Below, one piece after another: positions 13,021-24,227 of a stretch of DNA of 64,000 bases. The DNA comes from Brassica napus. Taxonomy: Eukaryota; Streptophyta; Magnoliopsida; Brassicales; Brassicaceae. Location: assembly GCF_020379485.1 (NCBI RefSeq), contig NC_063452.1, forward strand, positions 8,473,065 through 8,537,064, read 5' to 3'. The notes under the pieces are model-generated. The model was not told where the DNA came from and did no database searches. It saw only the letters and a program-made list of their open reading frames with translations. Made by a program: the position numbers and the translations under genes. Within the stretch, counting starts at the first letter, position 1. Each line of letters begins with the position of its first letter.

Positions 13021-13390
13021 TATGATCTCTCTCATCAATTCAGACCTCGGAAAAGGTCTTTAGCTGAAAGGAGTCTCGATGCCGCTTCCTCTTAACTGAT
13101 GAACTTCTCTTGAGAGCTCTTTCCTTGAAGCTCACATTTTAACCTCTGCCTCACTTCCTCGAGAAATTCTTCTACGCTGCTTCCTTCCATGATCGTCCCT
13201 GAAGAAGTAGTTAAAGAATCTTCGTAAATCGCATGGTCAAAGCTTTTTGGATTGTCAAAAAAAAAAAAAAAAAAGCTTTTGGATTGTTTGGTGTCCTTCC
13301 GGCTAGCAGCATCAACCTCAACAAATATCTCAAAATAAATTTTTAGTTTATAATTACTAATATAACAAATCAAAAATTAAACTTTTAAAT
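13021..13390 (-). pseudogene. Possible gene remnant with a poly(A)-only retroposition
   Basis: A minus-strand ORF (13092-13373) contains SSVEEFLEEVRQRLKCELQG, an acidic/basic helix resembling peptides in TON1-recruiting-motif (TRM) type proteins. A gene of that class (At2g17550, from memory) would fall between RRP44A and HMGB4 in Arabidopsis, so this may be its last trace. The frame runs through a homopolymer tract and ends shortly after, with no neighbouring exon found. The assignment is tentative. Confidence 0.3.
13241..13287 (-). repeat. Poly(A) tract flanked by near-identical 14-16 bp direct repeats
   Basis: AGCTTTTTGGATTGTC at 13241-13256 and AGCTTTTGGATTGT at 13274-13287 flank an uninterrupted A run of about 17-18. 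This is the footprint expected of LINE-machinery retroposition, where only the tail of the donor RNA was copied. Confidence 0.55.
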
Positions 13391-13911
13391 AAAATAAACT
13401 AAACCAATTATTTTTGCCACATACTTAATGAGTTTTCATATTTTCACAAAAGTATATCTTATTTCAGAGACATTTTTTGTTCTCTTAAATTATTTTGCTT
13501 TTTTTTCTTCTTTTTTTTCTTCTTATTTCAGAGACATTTCTTGTTTTCATATTTTACTTAATGAGTTTTCATATTTTCACAAAACAATCAAAATAGAAAA
13601 ATGTTATTTTTCTTCCTAAATATAGAAGAAAAATAACATTCTTTTATTTGTAAAAGTAAATATAGCATTTATTTATTATACATAAACACATCGGAGCAAA
13701 ACCTCAATTTCTATTTTTTTCTACTACAGAAATGAGTTGGAGATGTTAGCTTCCGAATAATCTAGAGCTCAATACGATTGAGAAAGAAACCTTGTTCTAA
13801 AAAAATCAAACCAGAATCGAACAAAAGTTTATTATAAACGAACTTTGAAAACAAAAACTCCTAGCCAAACCGACAAATCATACTTTAAAGTTTTCTACTT
13901 TTAACTACGCA

Positions 13912-16715
13912 CTAGATGATAATCCGCGCGCATGCGCGGAGTGAGTTATTATAATAATATTTGTTTATTAAATGGTTTAACATTTTGGAACACTACAATC
14001 TTTATCGATTGTAAAATGACGAAGACAAATGTTGGTCTATTAAATGTATTATCGTTGTTAAAGAGTTAGCGTATTACAGCTCATTTTAATTATTTTTAAG
14101 ACTTCATATGCATAAAAGGAAATTAAGTTTTTCGGCTGACACAAACACCAAAACCAAATAGGCAACATCGATTGTATAATGACGAAGGGGGATTAGGTTT
14201 TATGCTCTCGATTTGTTTACTATTGATTCTCCATAAGTGATTTCATTTTCTACCTCTATAAAATTGTACTTTTGTTCTCCTCTCTGTTTTATTGATATGA
14301 ATTTAGTATTTTTTTAACTTTTTCTATGAATTTAGTGAATCACGTAAGTGTCAATTTAAGAAAATGAAACTCTGCAAAAGTTAGTTTCCCTCCAGATACA
14401 TATCTAAGAATCAAAATTTTGAAGAAAATCACTGGCAAACTTTATTAACAGGTTAGTGTTCGAATTTAATATATCAATGTGTTATAGAATATAAGTGTAG
14501 ACTCGAAATATAAATGCGTGTCTAGTATATATTCACCAGTTTAGTCTAAAAATCATCTAATTCTAGAACAACAAAATAAATTACTTATTTCATTAGCCTA
14601 CGCTTCTGAGGTTTAGTTACTTAAGAGTATACAGATAAAAAAAATATATATAATATTTTACCGTTCTAGTATATGTAAACTATGTATAAACTAAGAACTG
14701 TTTGATTTATTTAATGATAAACCAAAAAACTTATAATAAATAGTTCAACTCTCTCATTATTACAATTATAATAGCTTGATAGAGTATTAGAGAGAAAAAA
14801 TATTAGACAAATGATCAAATCTCTCATTCTTCGAACAAACTCAAAATGAGGTGATTGGAATCTTATCATGATATTTTATTAAAAGCTTTTTAGGGATAAA
14901 AATCAAGACTAAATTATTTAATCTGAATTAAATAATATATATATATATATTATAGTGTTTCCAATATTAAAAAGCACTTCAGTTTGAAAAAGTGTGTTTT
15001 TGGAGTTGTGAGGATCAAATAAGATATTAGAAACCACCTATTTTAAAAATAATTTGTATGCATAAAAGTATATACATTAGAGTAAACACATAAATCAAAA
15101 CCAATACCTTTTGTTAATTTACAATCACATTTTTGGTAAATAAATCAAAACAATAATTTTATTTACTTTATATGGTATAAATTAAACTTGAGAGATATTA
15201 ACATAGATACATGTTATATTTTAATATAGTTATTTATTATTTACACTTCCTACTCATATGATTTTTAACATTTGTATATTTGATGTAACAAAAATTTAAA
15301 CTGCTAATCACAAAAGTTTAAATGTGAGATTTTTCAATACAAATTTTAAAATTAAAATATTAAGATCTCAATAATTTTTCACTACAAATTTTGAAATTAA
15401 CATATTTTATATTTTTATATAGTATATAATTTATTTCAAATGATATTAATATATATATATATATATAATATGAATATTTATTAATGAGACTTCATATTCA
15501 AACAATTTATTAGGACTTGGCATTTTAACCGATACCCGAACCCGTATCTGAATCTGATCCGAAAATCCGAACCGAAGTAGTAAAATATCCTAACGGTTAT
15601 TGAATTCAGAGAGAATAGATATCTGAACCCAAACTGGTAATATCCAAATCCGAATGGGTAGTATCCGAACCCGAACGGATATCCAAAGATAACCAAACAT
15701 AAGTATACTTAAACCTATATTTTTAGTTTACTTCTCTTATTTTATTCAAAATATTCATATTAATGCTGCACATTGCTCAAAATTAGATAATATACATATA
15801 ATTATGGACAAAATCATTTGTTACTAACTTAAAGTAAATATCAAGCTCTTGTTTCTTTCATTAATAGAAGTTGCATCTAAAATTTCAAAACAACAACTAA
15901 ATTAGTGTATTTCTCTTTTTAAAGTTTTATCTTCAAACCTATTAATAGTTTAATCTTTAAAATGTTAGAAAACCAGAAAAGTATATTTTAAATACAAAAA
16001 AATAAGCAATGAATAATTTATTTATTTTTTATTCAAAATTTAAATATCTGAATCCGATCCAAAATATTTGAACCCAAACATAAAATACCCGAACCTGATC
16101 CGAAGTGTAGAAATACCAGAACGGTTTCTTTACCTTTATACTGAATTACCCGAAAATCCTACATACTCAATACAAACCCGAACGGGTATCCGAACGCCCA
16201 CTCCTACGATATATGATCATTTGTATCTTGCTGAAACAAAAAAATTAAACCATTGATCACAAATTTTCAATGTGGAAATTTTATCATTTTTTGTAATTTA
16301 CAGTCGTTTTAAGAAATTCAAAATATAACATATAATAAAAAAAAATATATATTTTTTATTATATGCTTAATATGATTGTTTAATTTTTTTTAATAATATA
16401 AAATTAAATAAAAAAGAGAGATGATACAAAAATTGTTATCAAATATGTATTATTCATAATCATTAATTGTTTATTCATAATCATTAATTGTCATATATAT
16501 GTTAATCATATTAGGTAATTCCGTAGATTTTATTTAAGGAAAGAAAAAATATTATTTTGTACACTATTAATTAATTTGATAGTTAGTTTAATAAAAAAAA
16601 ATATTTTATGTTTATATGGATCAACTTATTTTTCTAAAAATTCTAAGAATCATCTTCGTGATGACATGTGGCTACGAAAATATGTTGTAATGCTTCATGA
16701 TTAATATATAAGGGA
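13912..16715 (-). mobile_element. Helitron-like element, minus orientation, with nested repeat DNA
   Basis: On the minus strand the right part reads A then TCCCTTATATATTAAT, a typical Brassicaceae Helitron 5' start (TC at 16715-16714). The left end reads CCGCGCATGCGCGCGG (a hairpin), then ATTATCAT, then CTAG, followed by T (13912-13915). A TC start, a 3' hairpin, a CTRR end and insertion between A and T are Helitron hallmarks. No Rep/helicase coding is present, so it would be non-autonomous. The two ends are 2.8 kb apart and other repeats lie between, so they might belong to two elements. Confidence 0.5.
15525..16206. repeat. Degenerate CCGAACCCGA-type repeat arms around an AT-rich core
   Basis: Two blocks (about 15525-15690 and 16045-16206) are built of variants of CCGAACCCG, TATCCGAA and GATCCGAA in the same orientation, separated by AT-rich DNA. 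The right block ends in CCGAACGCCCACTCCTA, a terminus I recall as common in crucifer dispersed repeats. Short ORFs across it are by-products of the repeat. The element class cannot be named from the sequence. Confidence 0.5.
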
Positions 16716-16852
16716 TATCAAATAACTGATGACATATAAATTATGAATAGGATAAAATCAAAGGAAATTATTTTAGACTAAATAAATGTATAATCCAAAC
16801 CAGATTTAAATTAAAAACCAATCCAAACCAAAGAAAATGGTTGTATCTACTT

Positions 16853-17372
16853 GGTAGGGGTGGGACGGATCCGAATATCCGGGAAATTTAGGGTAACCGG
16901 ATCCGGATCCGGATCCGTCGGATCCGTGGATTTAATATCCGGATCCGGATTCGTGGTTTCCGGATATCCGGATTTCGGATATCCGTCTCGATATTCTATT
17001 ATCCGCGGATATCCGGATCCATCAAAATAATTTAAAATAATTTTTTTTAACAAAAAAATACTAATTTTTTAATATAATACATAAATTAAATATTTATAAA
17101 TATATTTATATATGTTTATAATATTCTAAAAACTGAAATATAATATTATAAGATTAATTCATGTATAAATATTAATATATCAAATATAAATATTAATAAA
17201 ATTTAAAAATTTAATGTATTTTAAAAATACGGATCCGGATCCGGATATCCGGACCTAAAAATTAAGATATCCGGATTCGGTTTGCACGGATCCAAGATTT
17301 TACTATCCGGATTCGGATCCGGGCACCCCGGATATCCTATTTTCGGAGCGGATCCGGAGCGGATCTTGGATA
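16853..17372. repeat. GGATCC/GGATATCC-rich fold-back repeat
   Basis: Two arms (about 16853-17025 and 17229-17372) are dense in GGATCCGGATCC and GGATATCCGG, both self-complementary, around an AT-rich core. The left edge has TAGGGGTGGG and the right arm has GGGCACCCC. Single strands would fold extensively. No coding capacity is credible. Confidence 0.6.
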
Positions 17373-18036
17373 ATAAGTCTCAGGCGTACTACTTGGTTTA
17401 CTTTTCTATTAAATGGATAACACCAAAACAATCGAACAAAAAAAAAAGGCAAACCGTAAACCAGATTGCCCATACCTCTCTAGGGCTCAGTAAATAGGCT
17501 CCAAACCATGATAATGTAATGGAAACAACTTTGAAGGTGAGAAAATACCATTTTCTGGAAAGTAATCAGTGTTATGAAACTCACCCCCATAAAACAAAAA
17601 GAACAAAAAAACATGAATGTTTCTGTCCATGAATAGACTCCAACAAAGAGACAAAAGCACAACAAACAGTCAAGATGGTATGTATACGACCCATCCCAGC
17701 AAACAGATTCAGTCCCAGTCAAACGTTAGTTCAAATATTCCCACGGAAAATGCCAGACAAGAGTCAAACAACAATATACCATTAACAGGAGAGAGCTCAA
17801 CAAGTTGAAAAAAGTCAAAGAGAAGTCAACGATACCATAAGTAGAAATGAAAAGCTTAAACTAAATCCATATTACAACTGATTTAAACACAAAGAAGAGT
17901 AGCAAATGAGGTTCTTAATATAACAAACAAACAGAACATAACCAGTTTTTTTCAGTTTAAGGTCACAATAACTAAGCAAGTTTTATAATTCCATCCTCAA
18001 ATCTGAGTCAGTCAATGGCAATAACTAGTAGACTCT
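17373..18036. other. Intergenic and HMGB4 3' UTR
   Basis: No exon was recognised in this stretch. The part next to 18037 is expected to be the 3' UTR of HMGB4, which is read leftward. Confidence 0.4.
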
Positions 18037-18924
18037 TTACTCGTTGTCTTGTTCCTCCTGCAAACAAGAATCCAAAACGTCACATGCAAGTAAAAAAAAA
18101 ACATATCAATACAAAAGAGTTTTTTAAAAGTCTTGAATCAAAACCTCGTCGCTTCCTTCAGACTTGGATTCGTCATCTTCACCTCTATTGGTTCCGCTAG
18201 CCTAAAACACAGAGTAGCACCATTATAAGAACACACGCACACGCACACTCTCCCTAAGCATAATCAATGAGAGAGTATTATAATAATACCAGATTCATGT
18301 TGTACTGTTGCATACCCTTGAGATACTCACTCTTCCTGCTCTCTGCCTTGGAAGCGTAAGGAGCTTTCTCCTGATTCAAAAAACAACAACAAAAGCTTTT
18401 GAGTTAAAGATCCTCAAGAACCAATCTATCAATTTCAATGGCGAACACTCACTTCCTCACTCATAGACTTCCACTTAGCTCCAGCAGCCTTACCAACCTG
18501 AGAGATACGATTATTAGTTTACAGATCTGAGAATGTGGAAACTCTAAGGATTTGGGATATTACTTACGGCGGCGACGGACTTGTTATTAGGGTTCGCCTC
18601 GTTGAACTCTCGTCGGAAATCATCTCTGGCGACGAAAGTTAATCAGTTTAAAATTGAAAAAAAAAGCAGTGAGGATAATGTGAGATTTAAGAGACTGTGA
18701 GAGTTACAGGAAGACGAAGAAGGCACTTGGAGGTCTCTTAGGTTTGTTAGGATCCTTCGTCGTCTTCTTCTTCATTCCTCTGGTTTTGAGCCTGGAGAAA
18801 TCGAAATCAAAATAGAGGTGAGAGAAGTTCTGCAGATCTTGGATTCAGAGAAAACGTAGAGACGGAGAGAGCGAAACCTTTGATCGGTGCTCGTCGCTTC
18901 GGATTTGGTTTGGCCGCCTTTCAT
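18037..18924 (-). CDS. HMGB4: High-mobility-group B chromatin protein, HMGB4-like
   Basis: Seven exons, 5' to 3': 18924-18878, 18791-18708, 18625-18568, 18497-18453, 18370-18290, 18201-18145, 18057-18037. They total 393 nt, 130 aa. The N-terminus MKGGQTKSEATSTDQR and a Lys-rich stretch lead into one HMG box (about residues 31-100) starting DPNKPKRPPSAFFVFLDDF and including KAAGAKWKSMSEEEKAPY. A short acidic tail (about 104-130, ending EEEQDNE) follows. This basic arm, single box and acidic tail layout is that of plant HMGB1-5 proteins, which bend DNA and act as nuclear architectural factors. Position between RRP44A and CYCB2;1 points to At2g17560 (HMGB4). The sequence also shares features with HMGB5, so the paralogue call is less sure than the family. 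Confidence 0.92.
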
Positions 18925-19442
18925 CGAGCCAGGAGGGTAAGGAAACGAAGAATCGTTTGAGACTCGGACTGAGTCGGTAGGATCGAGTTGTTTTGCCTTG
19001 GTTTCTTTTGTTCAAGTGTTTGCGGTTTAAACTTAAATAATAGTTTTTGGATTTTAATTTAAAGTAAAAAGTAGATTGAAATTCGCGCGGGATTTTGACC
19101 GAGATTATTTGCCACGTTAATCGTTTAAAATAAAATCCAAAAAGGGTAGCTGAAATTAGATCGCTAATGGTTTTAAGTTATAAAATTTCGGTTTAGATAT
19201 AAAACCACCGGGTTGGCTACTGAACCGTTCCGGAAGTGAGCTCTGGTTCGGCGACTCTGTGTTTTCTGCAACTTTGTGGCTTAAAGGAACCCAGAGGAAA
19301 CGCAGTCTTTTCATTCTGAAACCCTAGCCGTCCAAGGTGGGTCATTTGTCTTCAACATTTCAATCGAGCCTTTGATTTCTCTTAAGCCGGTTTAGTGATT
19401 CGGTTTAAGGGTTTTTACTTTGTGTCTATTAGGTTAGATTTC
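18925..19442. promoter_or_regulatory. Divergent promoter region of HMGB4 and the 19443 gene
   Basis: About 520 bases separate two divergent starts. The HMGB4 leader lies at the left. The right half has a CTTAAGCC-type leader and AAACCCTAG at about 19318, a telo-box-like motif (AAACCCTA) often found near starts of growth-related plant genes. No clear TATA box on either strand. Confidence 0.4.
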
Positions 19443-19888
19443 ATGGATTCTGGTGATTCTCCTCAGATGGATACGGTTGGTTTGTAAAAAATTTCATCCG
19501 TTTGATATTGTCTGATCTGTTTTCACATAATGTATATTTTTAACTTTAGTTGCAGAGGGTATCTGGTACTGCAGTTGTTCAGAAAGACATGAGGGAATGC
19601 ATTAATGATATCGAGAAGGATGGTTTGGACTGGGTCCAAGCCAGGGCTGTCGCAAGAGATCGGATGTTTAAGGCCAAGAGCAAGAAGATCGGCCAGTTGT
19701 TGAATGACTCGCGAGATTCTCTGATCCGTTCGTTACATGAAACGGTGGAAGCTGATAGAAAGAAAAAGGTAAATTGTCTTTGTAATTGTTTAATTTTATA
19801 TGCTTCATTCTAATCTTTTCAGTTCTTTCAGTTTTGTTTTCTTTTGTTTTCCCCCTGTTACCCTGTATATACACGATGCTGATATTGA

Positions 19889-20332
19889 AGGGGCAAATCT
19901 CCAAAATAGCATATTTCTAAGTTTATATCACAAAAATAGCACTCAAAAACTAAAATGACCAAAATAGCATTTTATCTTTTGAAAATTTTAATTTTTTTAT
20001 TTTTCAAAATTTGAAATCTTATCCGCAAAACTTCATTTCTCAACTCTAAACTCTAAACCCTAAACTCTAAACCCTAAACCCTAAACTCTAAACCCTAAAC
20101 CCTAAACCCTAATCCCTAAACTCTAAACCCTAAACTCTAAACCCTAAACCCTAAACTTTAAACCCTAAACCCTAAACTCTAAACCCTAAATTCTAAACTC
20201 CACCCTTTAACTCTAAACCCTAAATTTGTGACTTTTGATAAAACATTAAATGCTGTTTTTGTGACTTTTGACCTCGAGTGCTAGTTTGAGAACAAAAACT
20301 ATTTAGTGCTATTTTTGTCTTTTTCTCATATT
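19889..20332. mobile_element. Fold-back element with a telomere-like minisatellite core
   Basis: The left arm (about 19889-19975) has phrases such as CAAAATAGCA and CACAAAAATAGCACT. The right arm (about 20225-20332) read in reverse gives GACAAAAATAGCACTA and further matching phrases, so the arms are imperfect inverted repeats. Between them, 20041-20225 is a run of (CCCTAAA) units mixed with CTCTAAA variants. It sits in an intron. This resembles a dispersed crucifer repeat rather than a chromosome end. Confidence 0.6.
20041..20225. repeat. Interstitial telomere-like repeat (CCCTAAA/CTCTAAA)n
   Basis: About 25 heptamer-like units, most of them AAACCCT or AAACTCT, with a few TTC or CCA variants at the right end. 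The orientation is C-rich on the plus strand. The mixture and the fold-back arms indicate a transposed minisatellite, not a telomere fusion. Confidence 0.8.
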
Positions 20333-20796
20333 GAAATGAAAACAGCTCTTCTAAATTCAGTCGGCTCGGTAAGACAGTCATGAGCCGGTTCCGGATGATA
20401 AATATTATGTTCTATGTTTTATTTTGAGTTGATTACATAATGGGCCACTTTCTAAGTTTCCTTTGCATTCAGAGTCACTTTATACTTGTAACACACTTTC
20501 ACGGAGACCAAAGTAGTTTGTTGACACAATTGCCCTTAATGAAGCGAACCGGATGTGTGGCTTCGTTTGGTCAACTATTACAATGTAAATAAAGTTGTAT
20601 GTTGATTCTTTTAGTTAGCTTTTTTCATTTATTAAGTTTGATATTTTGACTGATGTGCTATATTAAAAGCCACACGATCAAAATGAATGTTGTAAATCTG
20701 ACGGCTGATGTTTAAAACAAGCTAGGTAATATATGACGAGGTAAAAATGAATTTATTGATTCTTTTTTGTAGGTGAGGAAGCTCCAGTCTGAACTT

Positions 20797-22450
20797 TTTT
20801 TTTGTGACAGAGTTAGAGAAATTATTAAAACCCAGTTTAAACAAAACCATTTACATGATTTTTAATAATTTTCTGAGAAATCCGATAGTGGACGCCACAA
20901 TATATCAGTGAACGTGGATGGTGTCATGTACACAACTTTTTTTTAAACATAAACCTTAGCATTAACATTACAGACGGATTGTTTGATCTCAAAAACAATG
21001 AAGAGCCTACTTTCTGGAAAAAATTACATGGGCGTCTTACGCGCTATAGAAACGCCGAGTTAAAAAGAAAAAACATATGGAACATAGAACACAAAATAGT
21101 TTTTGAAACTTCACTGAAACTTCTGATTGTTGCATGGGTGGAGCGTAGTAAGCAGGGAGTACGAAAGCTACATGGGTGGAAGTTGACTCTCCGTCCACAC
21201 AACACTCCCTTGTGGTCAGCCACACAACATTACGTCCCCAGCTCGCTCCTCCATGGCTTACCCGTCCACAACTCACCTGACCACAGCTCGTCTGTACACA
21301 GCTCACGCTACAATAGTTCACCAGTCCACAGCTCACCCGACCACATGTCACCCGACTACAACTCACCCATCCACAGGTCACCAGCCCACAAGTCTCCCGT
21401 CCACAACTCACCTGACCACAGCTCGTCCGTACACAGCTCACGCTACAATAGTTCACCAGTCCACAGCTCACCCGACCACATGTCACCCGACTACAACTCA
21501 CTCATCCACAGGTCACCAGCCCACAACTCTCCCGTCCACATGTTGCCCATCAAATCAAACATTTTCCCGAAACAAGATGCTTTGATAGTCTCAAACTCCT
21601 CAGTGTCACGAGAGGTAAGAGGTCAGGCTTAGAGTAAATGTTAAGACGCCCACATGGGTACCAGCAAACAGCCTCACTGAGAGGTGGTTGTTCGGAACTT
21701 TTTGTCCTGCTAAGAAATGAAAACGATTACATAAATCTCAGGTTGTGTACAGAGACTTATAAAACTCGAAATAAATGGCAAAATGAAGATCTAAACAATT
21801 TAGTGTTAAAAACGGATCTCAATTTTTGCCTCTGGAAAAGCTTCTGAAAAAAGGATTTGTGGGAGGCGGTGGTCCGGTTTGTTATTTCCTACAAGAACAT
21901 GAAAAGGTTGGGACCATAAAATAATCGCAATCAGAACAGAAGAACAAAAAAGCCAAAAACAGACACATTTGGAAAAAGGATGTCTGGAAGATTATGAAGA
22001 AAATCGAAAGTTTCCTTGTATTATTCATGAAACTAGAACCAAAAACTTAACTGAATATTGAAACTACCAGATCTCAAAATCGGAAAAAAAACAGGACACA
22101 TTGAAACTATGAGATCTGGAATTTTTATGTAAAAATTGAAACTTCCACTGACTCACAGATTTGAAGAGTTTTAACAGATGTAAAAATCGAAAACTAACAG
22201 ATCTTGGAGGTTGGTGTCGGAACACAGAAAAACAAGTGTGGGTTTCGAAGTAACAAACCTCGCATGTCGGGAAAAAATGATTGTGTGCTCTACTCGAGTG
22301 TGAGATTCAGACGGTGCGTGAGATGGAGGTTTGTGACGAAAAATCAAGAAAGAAGATTTAGAGGATGAGGCCAATGATAGAGGAACTAGGGTTCTTAATT
22401 TCCGTGGCACACAGTTTTTCTCTCTCTCTCAAAAAAGTGCGTGATTCAAA
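20797..22450. mobile_element. Inserted repeat DNA of unknown class (right edge unclear)
   Basis: The insertion starts with a T run inside exon 3 of the 19443 gene; a plus-strand T run is what the tail of a minus-oriented retroposon would give. It contains the 15-bp minisatellite described separately. ORFs at 20979-21632 (+), 21037-21501 (-) and 22171-22410 (-) overlap repeats and lack a convincing ATG or domain. No transposase or reverse transcriptase was seen and the right boundary could not be placed. Confidence 0.35.
21261..21545. repeat. 15-bp minisatellite arranged as two 135-bp higher-order units
   Basis: The basic unit is a 15-mer like CACAACTCACCTGAC. Nine variant units make a 135-bp block, which is repeated with few changes (the block starting CCCGTCCACAACTCACC at about 21261 recurs at about 21396). 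The plus frame reads as repeated Ser-Pro-x-His peptides and the minus frame as Cys-Gly/Ser repeats. Both follow from the multiple-of-three period and are not evidence of a protein. Confidence 0.8.
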
Positions 22451-23855
22451 ATGAGGAAAGATGAGAATTTAGGATTTCGAACTTGGTATAGGGTAGAGTT
22501 GGTATGGTTGGGTTAGGCTAATAAAAGTCTGGTTTGGTTTTCTTTATTATAAGGGCATCAATGTCTTTGACTAGTAAATAAGATTGTCTCAAGTACAAAG
22601 TATGTTACGGTGAAATACGAAACTCAAAAAGTGTCTAGGGAAGTAAAAAATTCTTTTATTTTTCATGTTTAGCCGCTTTTTATGTTTAGCTCTCTACTAA
22701 AGGAGTGATATTATCTCCGTTATCTTGTTTGTATTTGGCAAAGCAGACATGCAAAGGTCTGGATTCCCACCAACTTTTATGATTAAAATGAATAAGAGTT
22801 GGTAGTCCTGCGAAGAATATGACTTTTCTTTAAACACTTAGTAACATAAATGGTAAGGCATAATTATCAAACATATAAAATGCACAGAAGAGGCAGTGTC
22901 CTAGAATCAGATTGAAACCCTTGTGTTAACTTTTAAAGGCGTAGGCATTACAGATTAATTGGAACATGTCCAATTCACCGAGCTACAATGTGAAATTAAA
23001 TACTTGAAACTAATTCAAATCAAACCTTATAAACCCATAACTAATTTTTTTAACAAAAAAAGAACAAAAAGCGTAAGGGATGCTGAAGTCACAACTAATT
23101 AACATTGTTTTGAGGTGGCTCTACCCAAGCGATGAGGCTAGACAAATTGTTACCATCATCAGAGAAGACAGAGAGACCAAGAAAACTCTAAGCCTCGTCA
23201 GGTGAAGCAATTCCTCGTACTAATGTATGGGGGCTTAAAGCCAAGTCAGAGACCTTCTCAACCGGTCAGAAGGTCTATATTCAGTCGTAGTCTCACTTTA
23301 TCAGATGAACATTTCAAATATGTAGAACTCTATTCAAAAATATCTCAAAGACTCGGATGAAATTATTTGTAGAAAAGATTCTTTTTTTTTGTGCTACTAG
23401 AGATAAGATTCTAAATATTTAAAATATCTACTTAGTAAACTTGAAAAAAAAATTGTGGAATATTTCAGTAAAATCTGCTCCAACAATATTCATAGAAGGA
23501 GAACCATGTTGTCAAGTTATTCATGGCATCTATTTGACACTTGCTTTGTTTTTTCAATATCATCTCCAGACTGTCCATATCTCAAATGGACAATTCACAA
23601 TGTCTTGTTGGCTAGCCGTTTAATTAACAAGAGTATATAAATTAAAAGAATAATATTGCACAAGAGTTACAGGCTGTTTCGATCTTAAAACAGTAAAACA
23701 GAAGAAAGACAAAAAGTGTTTGTTTAATTAGAAACATGGATTGTATGTGTTAAAAAAGAAAAAAAAACATGGATTTGAAGTGAGAAGGCCGGGCTTCACA
23801 ATGTATTTGAAATCTACTATTTCTCTGAATGTATATGTGTGAAATCTCTATATGT
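22451..23855. other. Intergenic, no feature supported
   Basis: AT-rich DNA with only short ORFs (for example 23441-23640) lacking family signals. Nothing further is recognised before the target duplication at 23856. Confidence 0.4.
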
Positions 23856-24227
23856 GTAATTAATCGGGAAAAATGTTAAACAAATCCTCAGCTTTTTCAT
23901 TTGGACCATTATAATCTCCAGCTTTCGGAAAAACCTGAGAAACAATACACTTTTCTTTGATTTAAAAAAAAAACAGCTAACTTTTCTTTGACTGGATCAA
24001 ATTAGACCCGACGTTAATTAGACTAACAGAACGTGTTAACCCTGTTAATTTGTGTAGTTAGCCAATACGACGACGTTTTATCTTAAACTTCAAAATAAGA
24101 TCTGAAACCCTAATATCATTTTCCCCCAAATCGATTTGGGGATTTTCTTAACACATCAGCCCTAAAAATCGCGATTTACAACTCAAAATCCTCCAATCCC
24201 ACACGATTGACTTCCCTTAGCACGAAG

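Larger units (their letters stand above)
19443..20796 (+). pseudogene. Unrecognised small coiled-coil-type gene, 3' part interrupted by inserted DNA
   Basis: Exon 1 is 19443-19475 (MDSGDSPQMDT). Exon 2 is 19550-19768, with an alternative acceptor at 19556 that removes Leu-Gln. Exon 3 begins at 20773 and codes VRKLQSEL before running into a T tract at about 20797 and losing its frame. The protein would be about 92 residues: mainly charged and helical, with DMRECINDIEKDGLDWVQAR and SRDSLIRSLHETVEADRKKK. I do not recognise the family. Splice sites of the first two introns are intact, so the start of the gene may still be transcribed. No later exon was found after the inserted DNA. The second intron carries a telomere-repeat element. 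Confidence 0.5.

Noticed and set aside
15481..16256. ORFs with Tyr-Pro-Phe-Gly or Pro-Glu repeats
   Set aside because: Products of the CCGAACCCG-type repeat arms, not genes.
20041..20225. Ancient telomere fusion site
   Set aside because: The units are mixed with CTCTAAA, lie in an intron, and are enclosed by inverted arms of a dispersed repeat.
20979..21632. A 217-codon ORF with Ser-Pro-His repeats, and its antisense Cys-rich partner
   Set aside because: The frame starts at TTG, lies in inserted repeat DNA, and its repeats follow from the 15-bp minisatellite. No domain outside the repeat.
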